From JBBDYH01 sp040901795 (GTDB lineage Bacteria; Planctomycetota; Planctomycetia; Pirellulales; JALHPA01), in NCBI GenBank assembly GCA_040901795.1, contig JBBDYH010000175.1:1-56786 (forward strand): a DNA stretch of 56,786 nucleotides, in the 5' to 3' direction. The position numbers were made by a program, and so were the translations under genes. Below, in pieces: positions 37,432 to 44,967 of this stretch (position 1 is the first letter of the stretch; the number at the start of each line of letters is the position of its first letter). The notes under the pieces were generated by a model that was given only the letters and a program-made list of their open reading frames with translations, had not been told where the DNA came from and did not search any database.

Positions 37432-37534
37432 ACGAGCGCTAATCGAGCAAATTCAGCGGCTCCTTGCGATGCCGATGAACAAACGCACTCACTTCTTGCG
37501 CGTCCGGCATCCGTCCGGCGGTTCTCATTTATGA
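37367..37534 (+). CDS. Small basic protein overlapping the nucleotidyltransferase
   Basis: 55 residues from a TTG with GGAG seven bases upstream, overlapping the preceding gene by 65 bases in another frame. The product is rich in Lys, Arg and Glu (TRRTTRKAQEAALKKESERA) and ends THFLRVRHPSGGSHL. I recall similar short proteins beside nucleotidyltransferases in other planctomycetes, which would make it the partner of a toxin-antitoxin-like pair. This recollection is not verified. Confidence 0.6.
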   Translation: MKKKTRRTTRKAQEAALKKESERALIEQIQRLLAMPMNKRTHFLRVRHPSGGSHL

Positions 37535-37556
37535 AGCAAGAGCTACATAAGTGCGA

Positions 37557-38549
37557 TTACTCACCGGAGACCGGTGCAGCGGGTTGGCCCGTAACCTCGC
37601 GGCGGTTGAGCGTGTAGCTGAACTCGGCATGTCCCACCAGCGGTTTCTGTTCTTTATCCAGAAAGAACAGCACGTTGTCGTCACCCTTTAGCAGAAGCAA
37701 GTCAGCTCCAGCATTGGTTGGCGCAAGGCGAAAGACGGTCTGCTGCGGATCGCCTTCCGCGCTTCGTTCAATCGTCCAAGTCCCTTCGCGCGCGCTTTGT
37801 CGGAAAAAGTAGCCTTCGACCTTATACGTCGTGGGCTCAAGCGTTTTTGGATCGTGGTATAACGTGACGCGCCACTTCGCCTTCGTGCCGGCGGGATGCG
37901 CGGTGACCTTCAGCTCACGGGCGATTCCGTGGTACGGCGTACGCCCCTCGAATACACCGAAAACCGCGGGACCGGTCGCGACGGGCGAAATTGTGTACGA
38001 CATGTCCGGCACCGTTGACGCGAGTTGCGGATCGACTCGTTTCTCCGCCGCTTCGGTTCGGTTCAACGTATAACTCCAACCGCCTGTGCCGTTCATCAGG
38101 CTACGGTCGCGATTGAGCACGTGCAGGATGTTGTCATCCAGCTTGAACAGCGCCACGGAGTTGGCTAGCTCGTAAACCACTGCATCTGGGTTGGACTTTA
38201 TGCCTTTGGTGATTTTCCATCGTCCTTGCCTCTCGATAATCTGTCGCGTCTTGCCCAAGCCGGGCAAACCCGGCACCGCTGGTCCGTAGTCGCAGCGTAG
38301 TTTATAACCCGTTGGCGCTTTGGTTTTCGGATTCTGATGGAGCGTTAGTCTCCAGTGCATCAAGTCGGCCTTCGACTCCGCAGGGATCTGGAGAAAGGGC
38401 CGAATCGCCCCGCTGCACGGACTGCTTCCCACGAACTCGCCGTACACCGAATCATCAGGGGCAGTCGCTTTTTCGCCGGCTCGTCCGTTGGCCGAAAATG
38501 TGGACAGCGCAAGTATCATGCCGGCTAGACAATACGTCGTGCGTGGCAT
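37557..38549 (-). CDS. Secreted protein with two NlpE-like repeats
   Basis: 330 residues from the ATG with GGAG six bases upstream. A signal peptide ends near ANGRA. The protein is a tandem of two about 135-residue domains, each with a short Gly/Tyr start (YGEFVGSSPCSG; FGVFEGRTPYHG), a WRLTLHQNPKT/WRVTLYHDPKT strand and a closing SYTLNR. They resemble the small beta-barrel of NlpE-type copper-resistance or lipoprotein domains. The lone cysteine (C49 area) survives only in the first copy. Role unknown; it lies inside the ECF42 region but on the opposite strand. Confidence 0.75.
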   Translation of the reverse strand: MPRTTYCLAGMILALSTFSANGRAGEKATAPDDSVYGEFVGSSPCSGAIRPFLQIPAESKADLMHWRLTLHQNPKTKAPTGYKLRCDYGPAVPGLPGLGKTRQIIERQGRWKITKGIKSNPDAVVYELANSVALFKLDDNILHVLNRDRSLMNGTGGWSYTLNRTEAAEKRVDPQLASTVPDMSYTISPVATGPAVFGVFEGRTPYHGIARELKVTAHPAGTKAKWRVTLYHDPKTLEPTTYKVEGYFFRQSAREGTWTIERSAEGDPQQTVFRLAPTNAGADLLLLKGDDNVLFFLDKEQKPLVGHAEFSYTLNRREVTGQPAAPVSGE

Positions 38550-38695
38550 AGAAAGCTCCAAAAACTAAAGCGTTAGTACCCCACGTCTTCCAATATTATG
38601 GACGACGGAGACCAGGGTTGTTACCTGTAACTTTGAGGAAGCATCACGTTTTTTATTGGTGCGGGCCGGAGGGTTTTTCGAATGTCCGGACGCGT

Positions 38696-38722
38696 TGTCG
38701 ATTTGCGGCGGCTGGGAACGAC
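38696..38722 (+). promoter_or_regulatory. ECF42-type promoter for DGPF gene 1
   Basis: TGTCGA (38696-38701), 17 bases, CGAC (38719-38722), 79 bases before the DGPF start at 38802. Confidence 0.82.
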
Positions 38723-38801
38723 TAGTTATTGTTCAGCGATTTCTACGTGCGACTCGCGGCGGCGAGCGGGACCTACCACCAACTGAAAAGGAGACGTCGC
38801 A

Positions 38802-39230
38802 ATGCGATTCATGGTCATCGTCAAAGCCACCAAGGACTCCGAGGCGGGTGTGATGCCCAGCGAGCAACTGCTCGCCGACATGGGGAAGTTCAACGAAGAG
38901 CTCGTCAACGCTGGCGTGATGTTGGCCGGGGAAGGGCTGCAGCCGAGCTCGAAGGGCGCCCGCGTGAAGTTCTCGGGCGCGAAGCGGACGGTGACGGACG
39001 GCCCGTTCGCCGAGACCAAGGAGCTGATTGCTGGCTTCTGGCTGTGGCAGTGCAAGTCGATGGACGAGGCGATCGAGTGGGTCAAACGCTGCCCCAACCC
39101 TATGCCGAACGAAGACTCCGAGATCGAAATTCGCCAGGTATTCGAGGCTGAGGATTTCGGCGCCGAATTCACTCCTGAGCTTCGCGAGCAGGAAGAGCGT
39201 TTGCGTGCCGAAATCGAGAAGAAAAAGTGA
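38802..39230 (+). CDS. DGPF/YCII-related protein 1
   Basis: 142 residues. RFMVIVKATKDSEAG opens the YCII fold and TVTDGPFAETKELIAGFW holds the DGPF signature. The long acidic tail (ELREQEERLRAEIEKKK) is typical of the larger DGPF subgroup. Ribosome site AGGAG is nine bases before the ATG. These ferredoxin-like proteins are regularly encoded with ECF42-type sigma factors; their biochemical role is not known. Confidence 0.92.
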   Translation: MRFMVIVKATKDSEAGVMPSEQLLADMGKFNEELVNAGVMLAGEGLQPSSKGARVKFSGAKRTVTDGPFAETKELIAGFWLWQCKSMDEAIEWVKRCPNPMPNEDSEIEIRQVFEAEDFGAEFTPELREQEERLRAEIEKKK

Positions 39231-39239
39231 CTTGGGTGG

Positions 39240-39266
39240 CACTGACAAGCGCCGCGCTTGTCAGTG
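39240..39266. repeat. Hairpin CACTGACAAGCG-type repeat
   Basis: CACTGACAAGCG and CGCTTGTCAGTG pair perfectly around a three-base loop, starting nine bases after the DGPF1 stop. A likely terminator or REP-like repeat. Confidence 0.88.
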
Positions 39267-39333
39267 GACCAATCCGCCACGCCACTGGCAAAGAGTTTTG
39301 CCACCAGCCGGATGTAAAAAATTTTCGCCGCCA

Positions 39334-39360
39334 TGTCGATCTAGGCGGTTCCCATTCGAC
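39334..39360 (+). promoter_or_regulatory. ECF42-type promoter for the small gene and DGPF gene 2
   Basis: TGTCGA (39334-39339), 17 bases, CGAC (39357-39360), 38 bases before the ATG at 39399. Confidence 0.83.
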
Positions 39361-39398
39361 TAACTCATGAAAACCGAAACGTTAAACGGAGATTTGTC

Positions 39399-39605
39399 AT
39401 GAATACCCTCAACTGTGCACTGCAGTGGGCCGCGGATAGCAATCTGGAACGGGTCATCGAGCCGTTGGCCAGCTACATCAGCGCCTCGGAACGACCCAAG
39501 GCCGCGCTGATGTCCGCCCTGGCGGTTCTGGTCAGCGAAGTCGAACGAACCAACCGGGCCGCCTTCGCACACATCACTTCTCGCAGGGAGAATCGCTGGT
39601 CATGA
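39399..39605 (+). CDS. Small leader protein of the DGPF2 unit
   Basis: 68 residues with GGAG eight bases before the ATG. Helical, alanine-rich (ERVIEPLASYISASERPKAA), no family recognised. Its stop overlaps the DGPF2 start as ATGA, so the two are translationally coupled, and the ECF42-type promoter lies directly upstream. Could be a small partner of the DGPF protein. Confidence 0.72.
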   Translation: MNTLNCALQWAADSNLERVIEPLASYISASERPKAALMSALAVLVSEVERTNRAAFAHITSRRENRWS

Positions 39606-39958
39606 AATACATGCTGCTCATTTACATGAACGAGAAGGCCATGAACGACACCGAGCGGGAACACTGTTACGTGGAGTCGGCAGGCCTGACGCGCGATCTC
39701 CATTCGCACGGACAATACGTAACCGCCTCGCCGCTGCATCCGGTGTCCACGGCAACAAGCGTCCGCGTCCGTGACGGCAAGCGGCTGGTGACCGACGGCC
39801 CGTTCGCCGAGACGCGCGAGCAGCTCGGCGGCTTTTACATCATCGACGTCAAAGATCTCGACGAGGCGATCAGCGTTGCCGCACGCGTGCCTCCCGCCTG
39901 CAAGGGGACCATCGAAATTCGCCCCGTCATGGAGATTCCCGGATTGCCGGAGGGTTAA
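39602..39958 (+). CDS. DGPF/YCII-related protein 2
   Basis: 118 residues: KYMLLIYMNEKAMND, then VTDGPFAETREQLGGFYIIDV and a closing GTIEIRPVMEIPG. This is the compact DGPF form. It is coupled to the 68-residue gene before it and followed 20 bases later by the promoter of the next DGPF gene. Confidence 0.93.
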   Translation: MKYMLLIYMNEKAMNDTEREHCYVESAGLTRDLHSHGQYVTASPLHPVSTATSVRVRDGKRLVTDGPFAETREQLGGFYIIDVKDLDEAISVAARVPPACKGTIEIRPVMEIPGLPEG

Positions 39959-39978
39959 TAACGATTTTCTTCACTCCG

Positions 39979-40005
39979 TGTCGATTCCGTAACCTCCCGT
40001 TCGAC
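39979..40005 (+). promoter_or_regulatory. ECF42-type promoter for DGPF gene 3
   Basis: TGTCGA (39979-39984), 17 bases, CGAC (40002-40005). It lies only 21 bases before the ATG at 40027, so the leader must be very short and just include the GGAGGTG ribosome site. Confidence 0.83.
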
Positions 40006-40026
40006 TATTCCTCGGAGGTGATTTAT

Positions 40027-40404
40027 ATGAAGTACATGTTGCTTTGTTACGACGACGAACAGGCCTGGCAACAGGCCGGTAAAGCCGCCCTGGACCAGGC
40101 GATGCAAGAGGCGGTCGAGCTGACACACGAGCTTGACGCGCGCGGACAGTATTTGGTGGCTGCGCCCTTACATTCCGCATTGACGGCCACAACCGTTCGA
40201 GTGCGCAATGGGAAACCCCTCGTGACCGACGGACCGTTTGCCGAGACGCGGGAAGTGCTTGGCGGCTTTTACTTGATCGATGTCCAGGACCTGAACGAGG
40301 CCATCTCCGTGGCCCAAAGGCATCCCGGCGCGCGAGTAGGCTCCGTCGAAATACGTCCCGTAATCGAGCTTGCGGGTCTTCCGCCGCGAAGAACTGGGAT
40401 CTAG
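40027..40404 (+). CDS. DGPF/YCII-related protein 3
   Basis: 125 residues, close paralogue of DGPF2: KYMLLCYDDEQAWQQAG, VTDGPFAETREVLGGFYLIDV, SVEIRPVIELAG. Start set at the ATG after GGAGGTG rather than the in-frame alternative nine bases earlier. It has its own promoter. Confidence 0.93.
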   Translation: MKYMLLCYDDEQAWQQAGKAALDQAMQEAVELTHELDARGQYLVAAPLHSALTATTVRVRNGKPLVTDGPFAETREVLGGFYLIDVQDLNEAISVAQRHPGARVGSVEIRPVIELAGLPPRRTGI

Positions 40405-40537
40405 GACGGGAGAAGATCTATCACCGGCTCGAAAAGTACCTGCGAACGATTGTCTACTGTTCACAAACCAAGTACGCTGTGGGACCTCATCAAACAATCT
40501 GCCGTCACGGCACTTCCTTGGCTGATCGGAGTTTTCT

Positions 40538-41176
40538 ATGACACGTATCCGACTGTTTGCCGTTATGTTACTTGCGTTGACTGGCCCGGTATCAGGAGCG
40601 ATCGCCGATACGCCGAAGGATCCTCAGTACAAAAACGAGGCACTCATCCCACTTCCCCCCGGTTGGACCGCCGCAGACATGCAAGCGGTTAACGACGCCG
40701 CCACGCCTGGCAAAATGCACGAGCACCTCGCCAAGGACGTCGGTGTATGGCACGGCAAGAACACCATGTGGATGTCCCCGGGCGCCGAGCCGGTGCAAAG
40801 CGAATCCACCTCGACCATCACGCCGCTGATGGACGGCCGATTTACAAAGCTCGAAGTCAAAGGCGAAATGCCGGGCATGGGACCATTCCAGGCCATCGGC
40901 ATCACCGGCTTTGACAACGTCGCGCAGAGATTCGTCTCCACCTGGATCGATAACCACGGCACCGGCATGATGAACGGCACCGGCGAACTGTCGCGCGACG
41001 GCAAGACGTTGACCTGGAAGTTCAGCTATAACTGTCCAGTCACCAAGAAGCCGGCCGTGATGCGGCAGGTCGAAACAACCACCGGTCCCAAGACCAAGAC
41101 GCTCGAAATGTTTGCCGCCGAGCCTAAGAGCGGCAAGGTCTACAAAATGATGAGCATCGAGCTCAGCAAAAAGTAG
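40538..41176 (+). CDS. Secreted DUF1579 protein
   Basis: 212 residues with a signal peptide (RLFAVMLLALTGPVSGAIA). The DUF1579 core is present: KDVGVWHGKNTMWMSPG, then a lipocalin-like beta barrel with ITGFDNVAQRFVSTWIDNHGTG. This is one of three DUF1579 proteins in the window. No TGTCGA promoter was found upstream. Function of the family is unknown; such genes often accompany DGPF clusters. Confidence 0.87.
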   Translation: MTRIRLFAVMLLALTGPVSGAIADTPKDPQYKNEALIPLPPGWTAADMQAVNDAATPGKMHEHLAKDVGVWHGKNTMWMSPGAEPVQSESTSTITPLMDGRFTKLEVKGEMPGMGPFQAIGITGFDNVAQRFVSTWIDNHGTGMMNGTGELSRDGKTLTWKFSYNCPVTKKPAVMRQVETTTGPKTKTLEMFAAEPKSGKVYKMMSIELSKK

Positions 41177-41211
41177 GGTGGGACAAGCCCGCCGCGGGCG
41201 ACGGCCCACCA
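41174..41211. repeat. TAGGGTGGGACAAGCC-type palindromic repeat
   Basis: TAGGGTGGG...CCCGCCGCGGGCG...GCCCACCA forms an imperfect hairpin. It starts with the TAG stop codon of the DUF1579 gene itself, so the element either supplied or flanks the stop. Confidence 0.7.
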
Positions 41212-41295
41212 TTGTTTTGCGCGAGCTTGGCTCGTCCTGCGCTACAACTGTGCATTTGATAGTCTGTTTCGCACGCCAAACCGGAGCCCATTCTA

Positions 41296-41835
41296 ATGCT
41301 GAAAAAGATCCTCCTCGGTCTTGCAGTGATCATCGTCGTATTCCTGATCGTCGTGGCCTTGCAGCCATCCAATTTTCGGGTCACGCGATCGGCTACAATG
41401 GCTGCCCCGCCCGCAGTGGTCTTCGCACAGGTCAACAATTTTCACAATTGGCGAGCGTGGTCGCCGTGGGAACAGATAGACCCGGAAATGAAGCGCAGTT
41501 ACGAGGGCCCGTCGGCCGGAACCGGCGCGAAGTACTCATGGGTTGGCAACAGCGACGTGGGCGAAGGCAGCATGACCATCACCGAAAGCCGCCCTAGCGA
41601 CCTCATCCGGATCGAGCTCGAATTCATCAAACCCATGGAAGGTACAAGCGACACCGAATTCACGTTTGAACCCAAAGGAGACGGAACTGAAGTGACCTGG
41701 GACATGGCCGGCAAGAACAGTTTTCTGGGCAAGGCATTTTGCCTGTTCATGAACATGGACAAAATGATCGGCGACCAGTTCGAGGAGGGCCTGGCAAACA
41801 TGGAATCGGTAGTCGAAGCCGAGGCCACGCAATAA
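41296..41835 (+). CDS. SRPBCC (polyketide cyclase/START-like) protein, membrane-anchored
   Basis: 179 residues. A single N-terminal helix (ILLGLAVIIVVFLIVVAL) is followed by an SRPBCC fold: FRVTRSATMAAPPAVVFAQVNNFHNW, WSPWEQIDPEMKRSY, and the long C-terminal helix. The SRPBCC fold binds hydrophobic ligands; members often sit near DGPF/ECF genes. Ligand unknown. Confidence 0.87.
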   Translation: MLKKILLGLAVIIVVFLIVVALQPSNFRVTRSATMAAPPAVVFAQVNNFHNWRAWSPWEQIDPEMKRSYEGPSAGTGAKYSWVGNSDVGEGSMTITESRPSDLIRIELEFIKPMEGTSDTEFTFEPKGDGTEVTWDMAGKNSFLGKAFCLFMNMDKMIGDQFEEGLANMESVVEAEATQ

Positions 41836-41887
41836 CCTGGTGATCGTGTAGTGGATTGTCGGATCGAACAGTCATGTGGAGCGATTT

Positions 41888-42271
41888 ATGGAAACCCCTC
41901 CGATTTCGAAAAAAATGCTCTGGGCCGGGTACATCGTCAGCGCTCTCCCTGTTCTGGGGCTGCTAATGAGCGCTGTTTTTAAGTTCATGAACCCGCCCGA
42001 GGTCGTGGACGAATTCATACGCCTCGGATATGCCGAAAGCCACGCCTTGGGCCTCGGCATCCTTGAAATTGCTTGCACGGTTCTTTACGTAATCCCACAA
42101 ACCAGTGTGCTCGGCGCGATCTTGCTCACCGGCTACCTCGGCGGTGCAACGGCCACGCATGTCCGCATCGACGATCCCTTCATCCCCCCGATCGTGATGG
42201 GCGTGCTGGTCTGGCTAGGTCTCTACTTGCGCGATCCGCGGCTGCGGGCATTGGTGCCGTTGCGAACCTAG
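41888..42271 (+). CDS. DoxX-like membrane protein
   Basis: 127 residues from the ATG with TGGAG six bases upstream. Four hydrophobic helices with the DoxX-like layout: WAGYIVSALPVLGLLMSAVFKF, then LGLGILEIACTVLYVIP, LGAILLTGYLGGATATHVR and a last helix. Members of this group appear in DGPF/ECF42 neighbourhoods. Function not established. Confidence 0.83.
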   Translation: METPPISKKMLWAGYIVSALPVLGLLMSAVFKFMNPPEVVDEFIRLGYAESHALGLGILEIACTVLYVIPQTSVLGAILLTGYLGGATATHVRIDDPFIPPIVMGVLVWLGLYLRDPRLRALVPLRT

Positions 42272-42331
42272 TCGTGCATTTGTCAGATGCGCGCATCGGC
42301 GGGACTGATCTCACAAACCAGGAAGCGATCG

Positions 42332-42814
42332 ATGAAAGAAGAACCGCAGAAAGAGCACCAATGGCTGCAGAAGCTCGTTGGTGACTGGACGTACGAAACC
42401 GAAGCCGCCATGGAGCCTGGACAACCGCCGGAGAAATTGCCCGGATCCGAAACCGTCCACTCGCTCGACGGCCTCTGGACCGTGGCCCAAGGACAGGGCG
42501 AGATGCCCGGCGGCGGCACCGCGACGATGATCATGACGCTCGGCTACAACCCGCAGAGGAACCGATACGTCGGCACGTGGATCGGCTCGATGATGACGCA
42601 TCTGTGGATTTACAACGGTTCATTGGATGCGGCCGGCAAGGTGTTGACCTTGGAGTCCGAAGGGCCAAGCTTCGCGGGCGACGGAAAGATGGCGAACTAT
42701 CAGGACCTGATCGAGTTCATCGGCGACGACCACAGAACTTTGACATCTCGCGTGCGGGGCGATGATGGAACGTGGAACCAGTTTATGACCGCGCACTATT
42801 GGCGGAAGAAATAG
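42332..42814 (+). CDS. DUF1579 protein, cytosolic form
   Basis: 160 residues from the ATG after AGGAAG. QKLVGDWTYETEAAMEPG and GYNPQRNRYVGTWIGSMMTHLW are DUF1579 blocks. No signal peptide, unlike the copies at 40538 and 49355. Immediately precedes the BNR-repeat gene (45 bases) and is likely co-transcribed with it. Confidence 0.88.
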   Translation: MKEEPQKEHQWLQKLVGDWTYETEAAMEPGQPPEKLPGSETVHSLDGLWTVAQGQGEMPGGGTATMIMTLGYNPQRNRYVGTWIGSMMTHLWIYNGSLDAAGKVLTLESEGPSFAGDGKMANYQDLIEFIGDDHRTLTSRVRGDDGTWNQFMTAHYWRKK

Positions 42815-42859
42815 CACACGACAAGGCATGCAGGCATCTTTAACGAGCAAGGAGTAACC

Positions 42860-44047
42860 ATGAGCAGCGTTCGAGTCCTGGTCGGCACGAAAAAAGGCGG
42901 ATTCGTGATCACGGGCGACGGCAAACGCCAGCGATGGAACGTCAGTGGGCCGCACTTCGCCGGCTGGGAGATTTACCACATGAAAGGCTCGCCGGTAGAT
43001 CCCGACCGCGTTTACGCTTCGCAAACCAGCGGCTGGTTCGGGCAGATCATTCAGCGCTCCGACGACGGCGGCAAAACGTGGACTACACCCGGCAGCAAGC
43101 TCGAGGAGCTCATGTCACCCGACGGTATGCCCAAGGGCGAAAGCAACAAGTTCGTGTACGATACCGAGCCACCAAACGGCAAGCCGATCACCACGCATCA
43201 GTGGTACGACGGCACGCAGCACCCGTGGGAATTCAAGCGCGTTTGGCATCTGGAGCCGTCGCTCTCCGAACCGAATACGGTCTATGCGGGCGTCGAGGAC
43301 GCGGCGCTGTTTCGATCCACCGACGGCGGCACGACGTGGCACGAATTGGCCAGCCTGCGCGGTCACGGCACCGGGCCCAAATGGTCGCCGGGCGCCGGCG
43401 GCATGGGCCTGCACACGATCGTGTTCGATCCGACGAACCCCAATCGCATCTACGTCGCGATTTCCGCCGCGGGTTGCTTCCGCACTGACGACGGCGGCAA
43501 AACCTGGACGGCGATCAACCGCGGGCTCAAGTCGCCGTACCTCCCTGAAATGACGCCTGAGGTCGGCTTCTGCGTTCATCGGATCGCTCTGCACCCATCG
43601 CGGCCCGACGTGCTCTTTATGCAGTTGCATCAGGGCGGCGGCGTGTACCGCACCGACGACGCCGGCGAACAATGGAATGAGGTTAACGGGAATTTACCAA
43701 CAGACTTTGGCTTTCCGATCGACGTCCATGCTCACGAAGCCGACACCGTTTATTCCGTGCCCATGGATCCTCACAACCGCGTTCCGCCCGGGGGCAAGTT
43801 GCGCGTCTACCGCAGCCGCGCGGGGGGCAACGAGTGGGAACCGCTGACCAATGGTCTGCCGCAAGAGAATTGCTTTGTCAACGTGCTCCGCGACGCGATG
43901 TCCGTCGATCAGCTTGATCCCTGCGGCATCTACTTCGGCACGACCGGTGGACAAGTATACTGTTCGGCGGATGGTGGCGATCACTGGGCGCCCATCGTCC
44001 GCGATCTTCCGTACGTGCTTTCAGTCGAGGTGCAGACGCTCAAGTGA
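42860..44047 (+). CDS. BNR/Asp-box beta-propeller protein
   Basis: 395 residues with at least five Asp boxes (SDDGGKTW, STDGGTTW, TDDGGKTW, TDDAGEQW, SADGGDHW), the blade marker of sialidase/VPS10-like propellers. No sialidase Arg triad can be assigned, so it is not called a hydrolase. No signal peptide. The stop codon abuts the inverted hairpin of the RAYT unit; the MoaD gene on the far side probably was the next gene originally. Confidence 0.88.
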   Translation: MSSVRVLVGTKKGGFVITGDGKRQRWNVSGPHFAGWEIYHMKGSPVDPDRVYASQTSGWFGQIIQRSDDGGKTWTTPGSKLEELMSPDGMPKGESNKFVYDTEPPNGKPITTHQWYDGTQHPWEFKRVWHLEPSLSEPNTVYAGVEDAALFRSTDGGTTWHELASLRGHGTGPKWSPGAGGMGLHTIVFDPTNPNRIYVAISAAGCFRTDDGGKTWTAINRGLKSPYLPEMTPEVGFCVHRIALHPSRPDVLFMQLHQGGGVYRTDDAGEQWNEVNGNLPTDFGFPIDVHAHEADTVYSVPMDPHNRVPPGGKLRVYRSRAGGNEWEPLTNGLPQENCFVNVLRDAMSVDQLDPCGIYFGTTGGQVYCSADGGDHWAPIVRDLPYVLSVEVQTLK

Positions 44048-44072
44048 TGTGGGGCAGACATTCTTGTCTGCC
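44048..44072. repeat. REP hairpin, left end of the RAYT unit
   Basis: Starts on the first base after the BNR stop. TGTGGGGCAGACA then TTCTTGTCTGCC folds as GGCAGACA-TTCT-TGTCTGCC. Its reverse complement recurs at 44938-44962 with one mismatch in 25. Confidence 0.92.
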
Positions 44073-44179
44073 TTGTTTCTTCCATCATTTAAGACAAACT
44101 GATCGAAGGACCAAGAAATAGTAGCGGTCGGTGCCTGGAGAGCTGGTAGCCGCCTGCAACGTACTTGAAGGGCGCCTCA

Positions 44180-44884
44180 ATGCTGGAAGGGCTTTTCCGA
44201 CGACGACGGTTGCCGCATTGGGATGCGGAAGATGCAACGTACTTCATTACAACGTGTCTCGCCGGCAGCATTCCAGCGCAAGGGCTGATGCGTCTGCAAC
44301 AGTTTCGCGAAACGCTCGAACTTAAACCTCGACCAATTGGGCTGTCCCTTGATGAGTGGGAGGCTCGCAAGCATAAGCTGATCTTCGCGCGTTTTGATGG
44401 CATCATCGATGACGAACCCGCGGTTCGACACCTCGCTAATCCATTGGCAGCCTCGGAAGTCGAAAGCAGCCTGCGCCATTTCGCAGGTGAACGTTATGAC
44501 CTACTCGGATTCGTGGTTATGCCAAGCCATTTTCATTGGATATTTCATCCGCGAGCGAATTGGGTCCAGTCGTGTATCGAGAAAAGTCGGCAGGATGGAA
44601 AGCCTGACACACGCACACCGCGCCAGCGCATTATGCAGAGTGTCAAAGGGTATTCGGCACACCAATGCAACCGGTTGTTGGATTTGTACGGCGAGTTCTG
44701 GCAAGACGAATCGTACGACCACGTTATTCGCAATGATAATGAGTTGTTTCGTATTATTCAGTACGTTGAGAACAATCCTGTTAAAGCCGGTTTAGTTTCG
44801 CGCTGCGAGGACTGGCTATGGTCGTCTGCGCGAGTGCGAGTCCGATTAGGCATCCCCTATGGGCAACCGCTGCCAGCCGAATAG
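44180..44884 (+). CDS. REP-associated tyrosine transposase (RAYT, Y1_Tnp)
   Basis: 234 residues from the ATG at 44180 (a TTG 15 bases earlier is the alternative). HUH motif PSHFHWIF (His-x-His), a catalytic tyrosine expected in WQDESYDHVI, and the closing IQYVENNPVKAGLVSR block mark the RAYT class of single-strand transposases. RAYTs nick at REP hairpins; here hairpins of the GGCAGACA type lie on both sides. All motifs intact, so possibly active. Confidence 0.92.
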   Translation: MLEGLFRRRRLPHWDAEDATYFITTCLAGSIPAQGLMRLQQFRETLELKPRPIGLSLDEWEARKHKLIFARFDGIIDDEPAVRHLANPLAASEVESSLRHFAGERYDLLGFVVMPSHFHWIFHPRANWVQSCIEKSRQDGKPDTRTPRQRIMQSVKGYSAHQCNRLLDLYGEFWQDESYDHVIRNDNELFRIIQYVENNPVKAGLVSRCEDWLWSSARVRVRLGIPYGQPLPAE

Positions 44885-44892
44885 CGATTTGC

Positions 44893-44912
44893 GGCAGACA
44901 CTCTTGACTGCC
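44893..44912. repeat. Internal REP hairpin of the RAYT unit
   Basis: GGCAGACACTCTTGACTGCC, an imperfect copy of the end hairpin in the same orientation as the left end, nine bases after the transposase stop. Confidence 0.8.
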
Positions 44913-44937
44913 TGGTGGGCTGACCATTAGGAGAATT

Positions 44938-44962
44938 GGCAGACAGGAATGTCTGCCCCACA
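44938..44962. repeat. REP hairpin, right end of the RAYT unit
   Basis: GGCAGACAGGAATGTCTGCC followed by CCACA, inverted relative to the left end. MoaD starts six bases later. Confidence 0.92.
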
Positions 44963-44967
44963 GTGCC

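Larger units (their letters stand above)
44048..44962 (+). mobile_element. REP-bounded RAYT transposase unit
   Basis: A 915-bp unit with 25-bp inverted hairpins as ends (24 of 25 matching) and a single Y1 transposase gene inside. It occupies the space between the BNR stop (44047) and five bases before the MoaD start (44968). No target duplication is visible, as expected for HUH elements. Confidence 0.8.

Noticed and set aside
40431..40485. A fifth ECF42 promoter before the DUF1579 gene (TGTCTA near 40451)
   Set aside because: One mismatch in the -35 and no CGAC after 17 bases.
42860..44047. Call as a sialidase
   Set aside because: Asp boxes show only the propeller fold; the sialidase Arg triad and Tyr/Glu pair were not identifiable.
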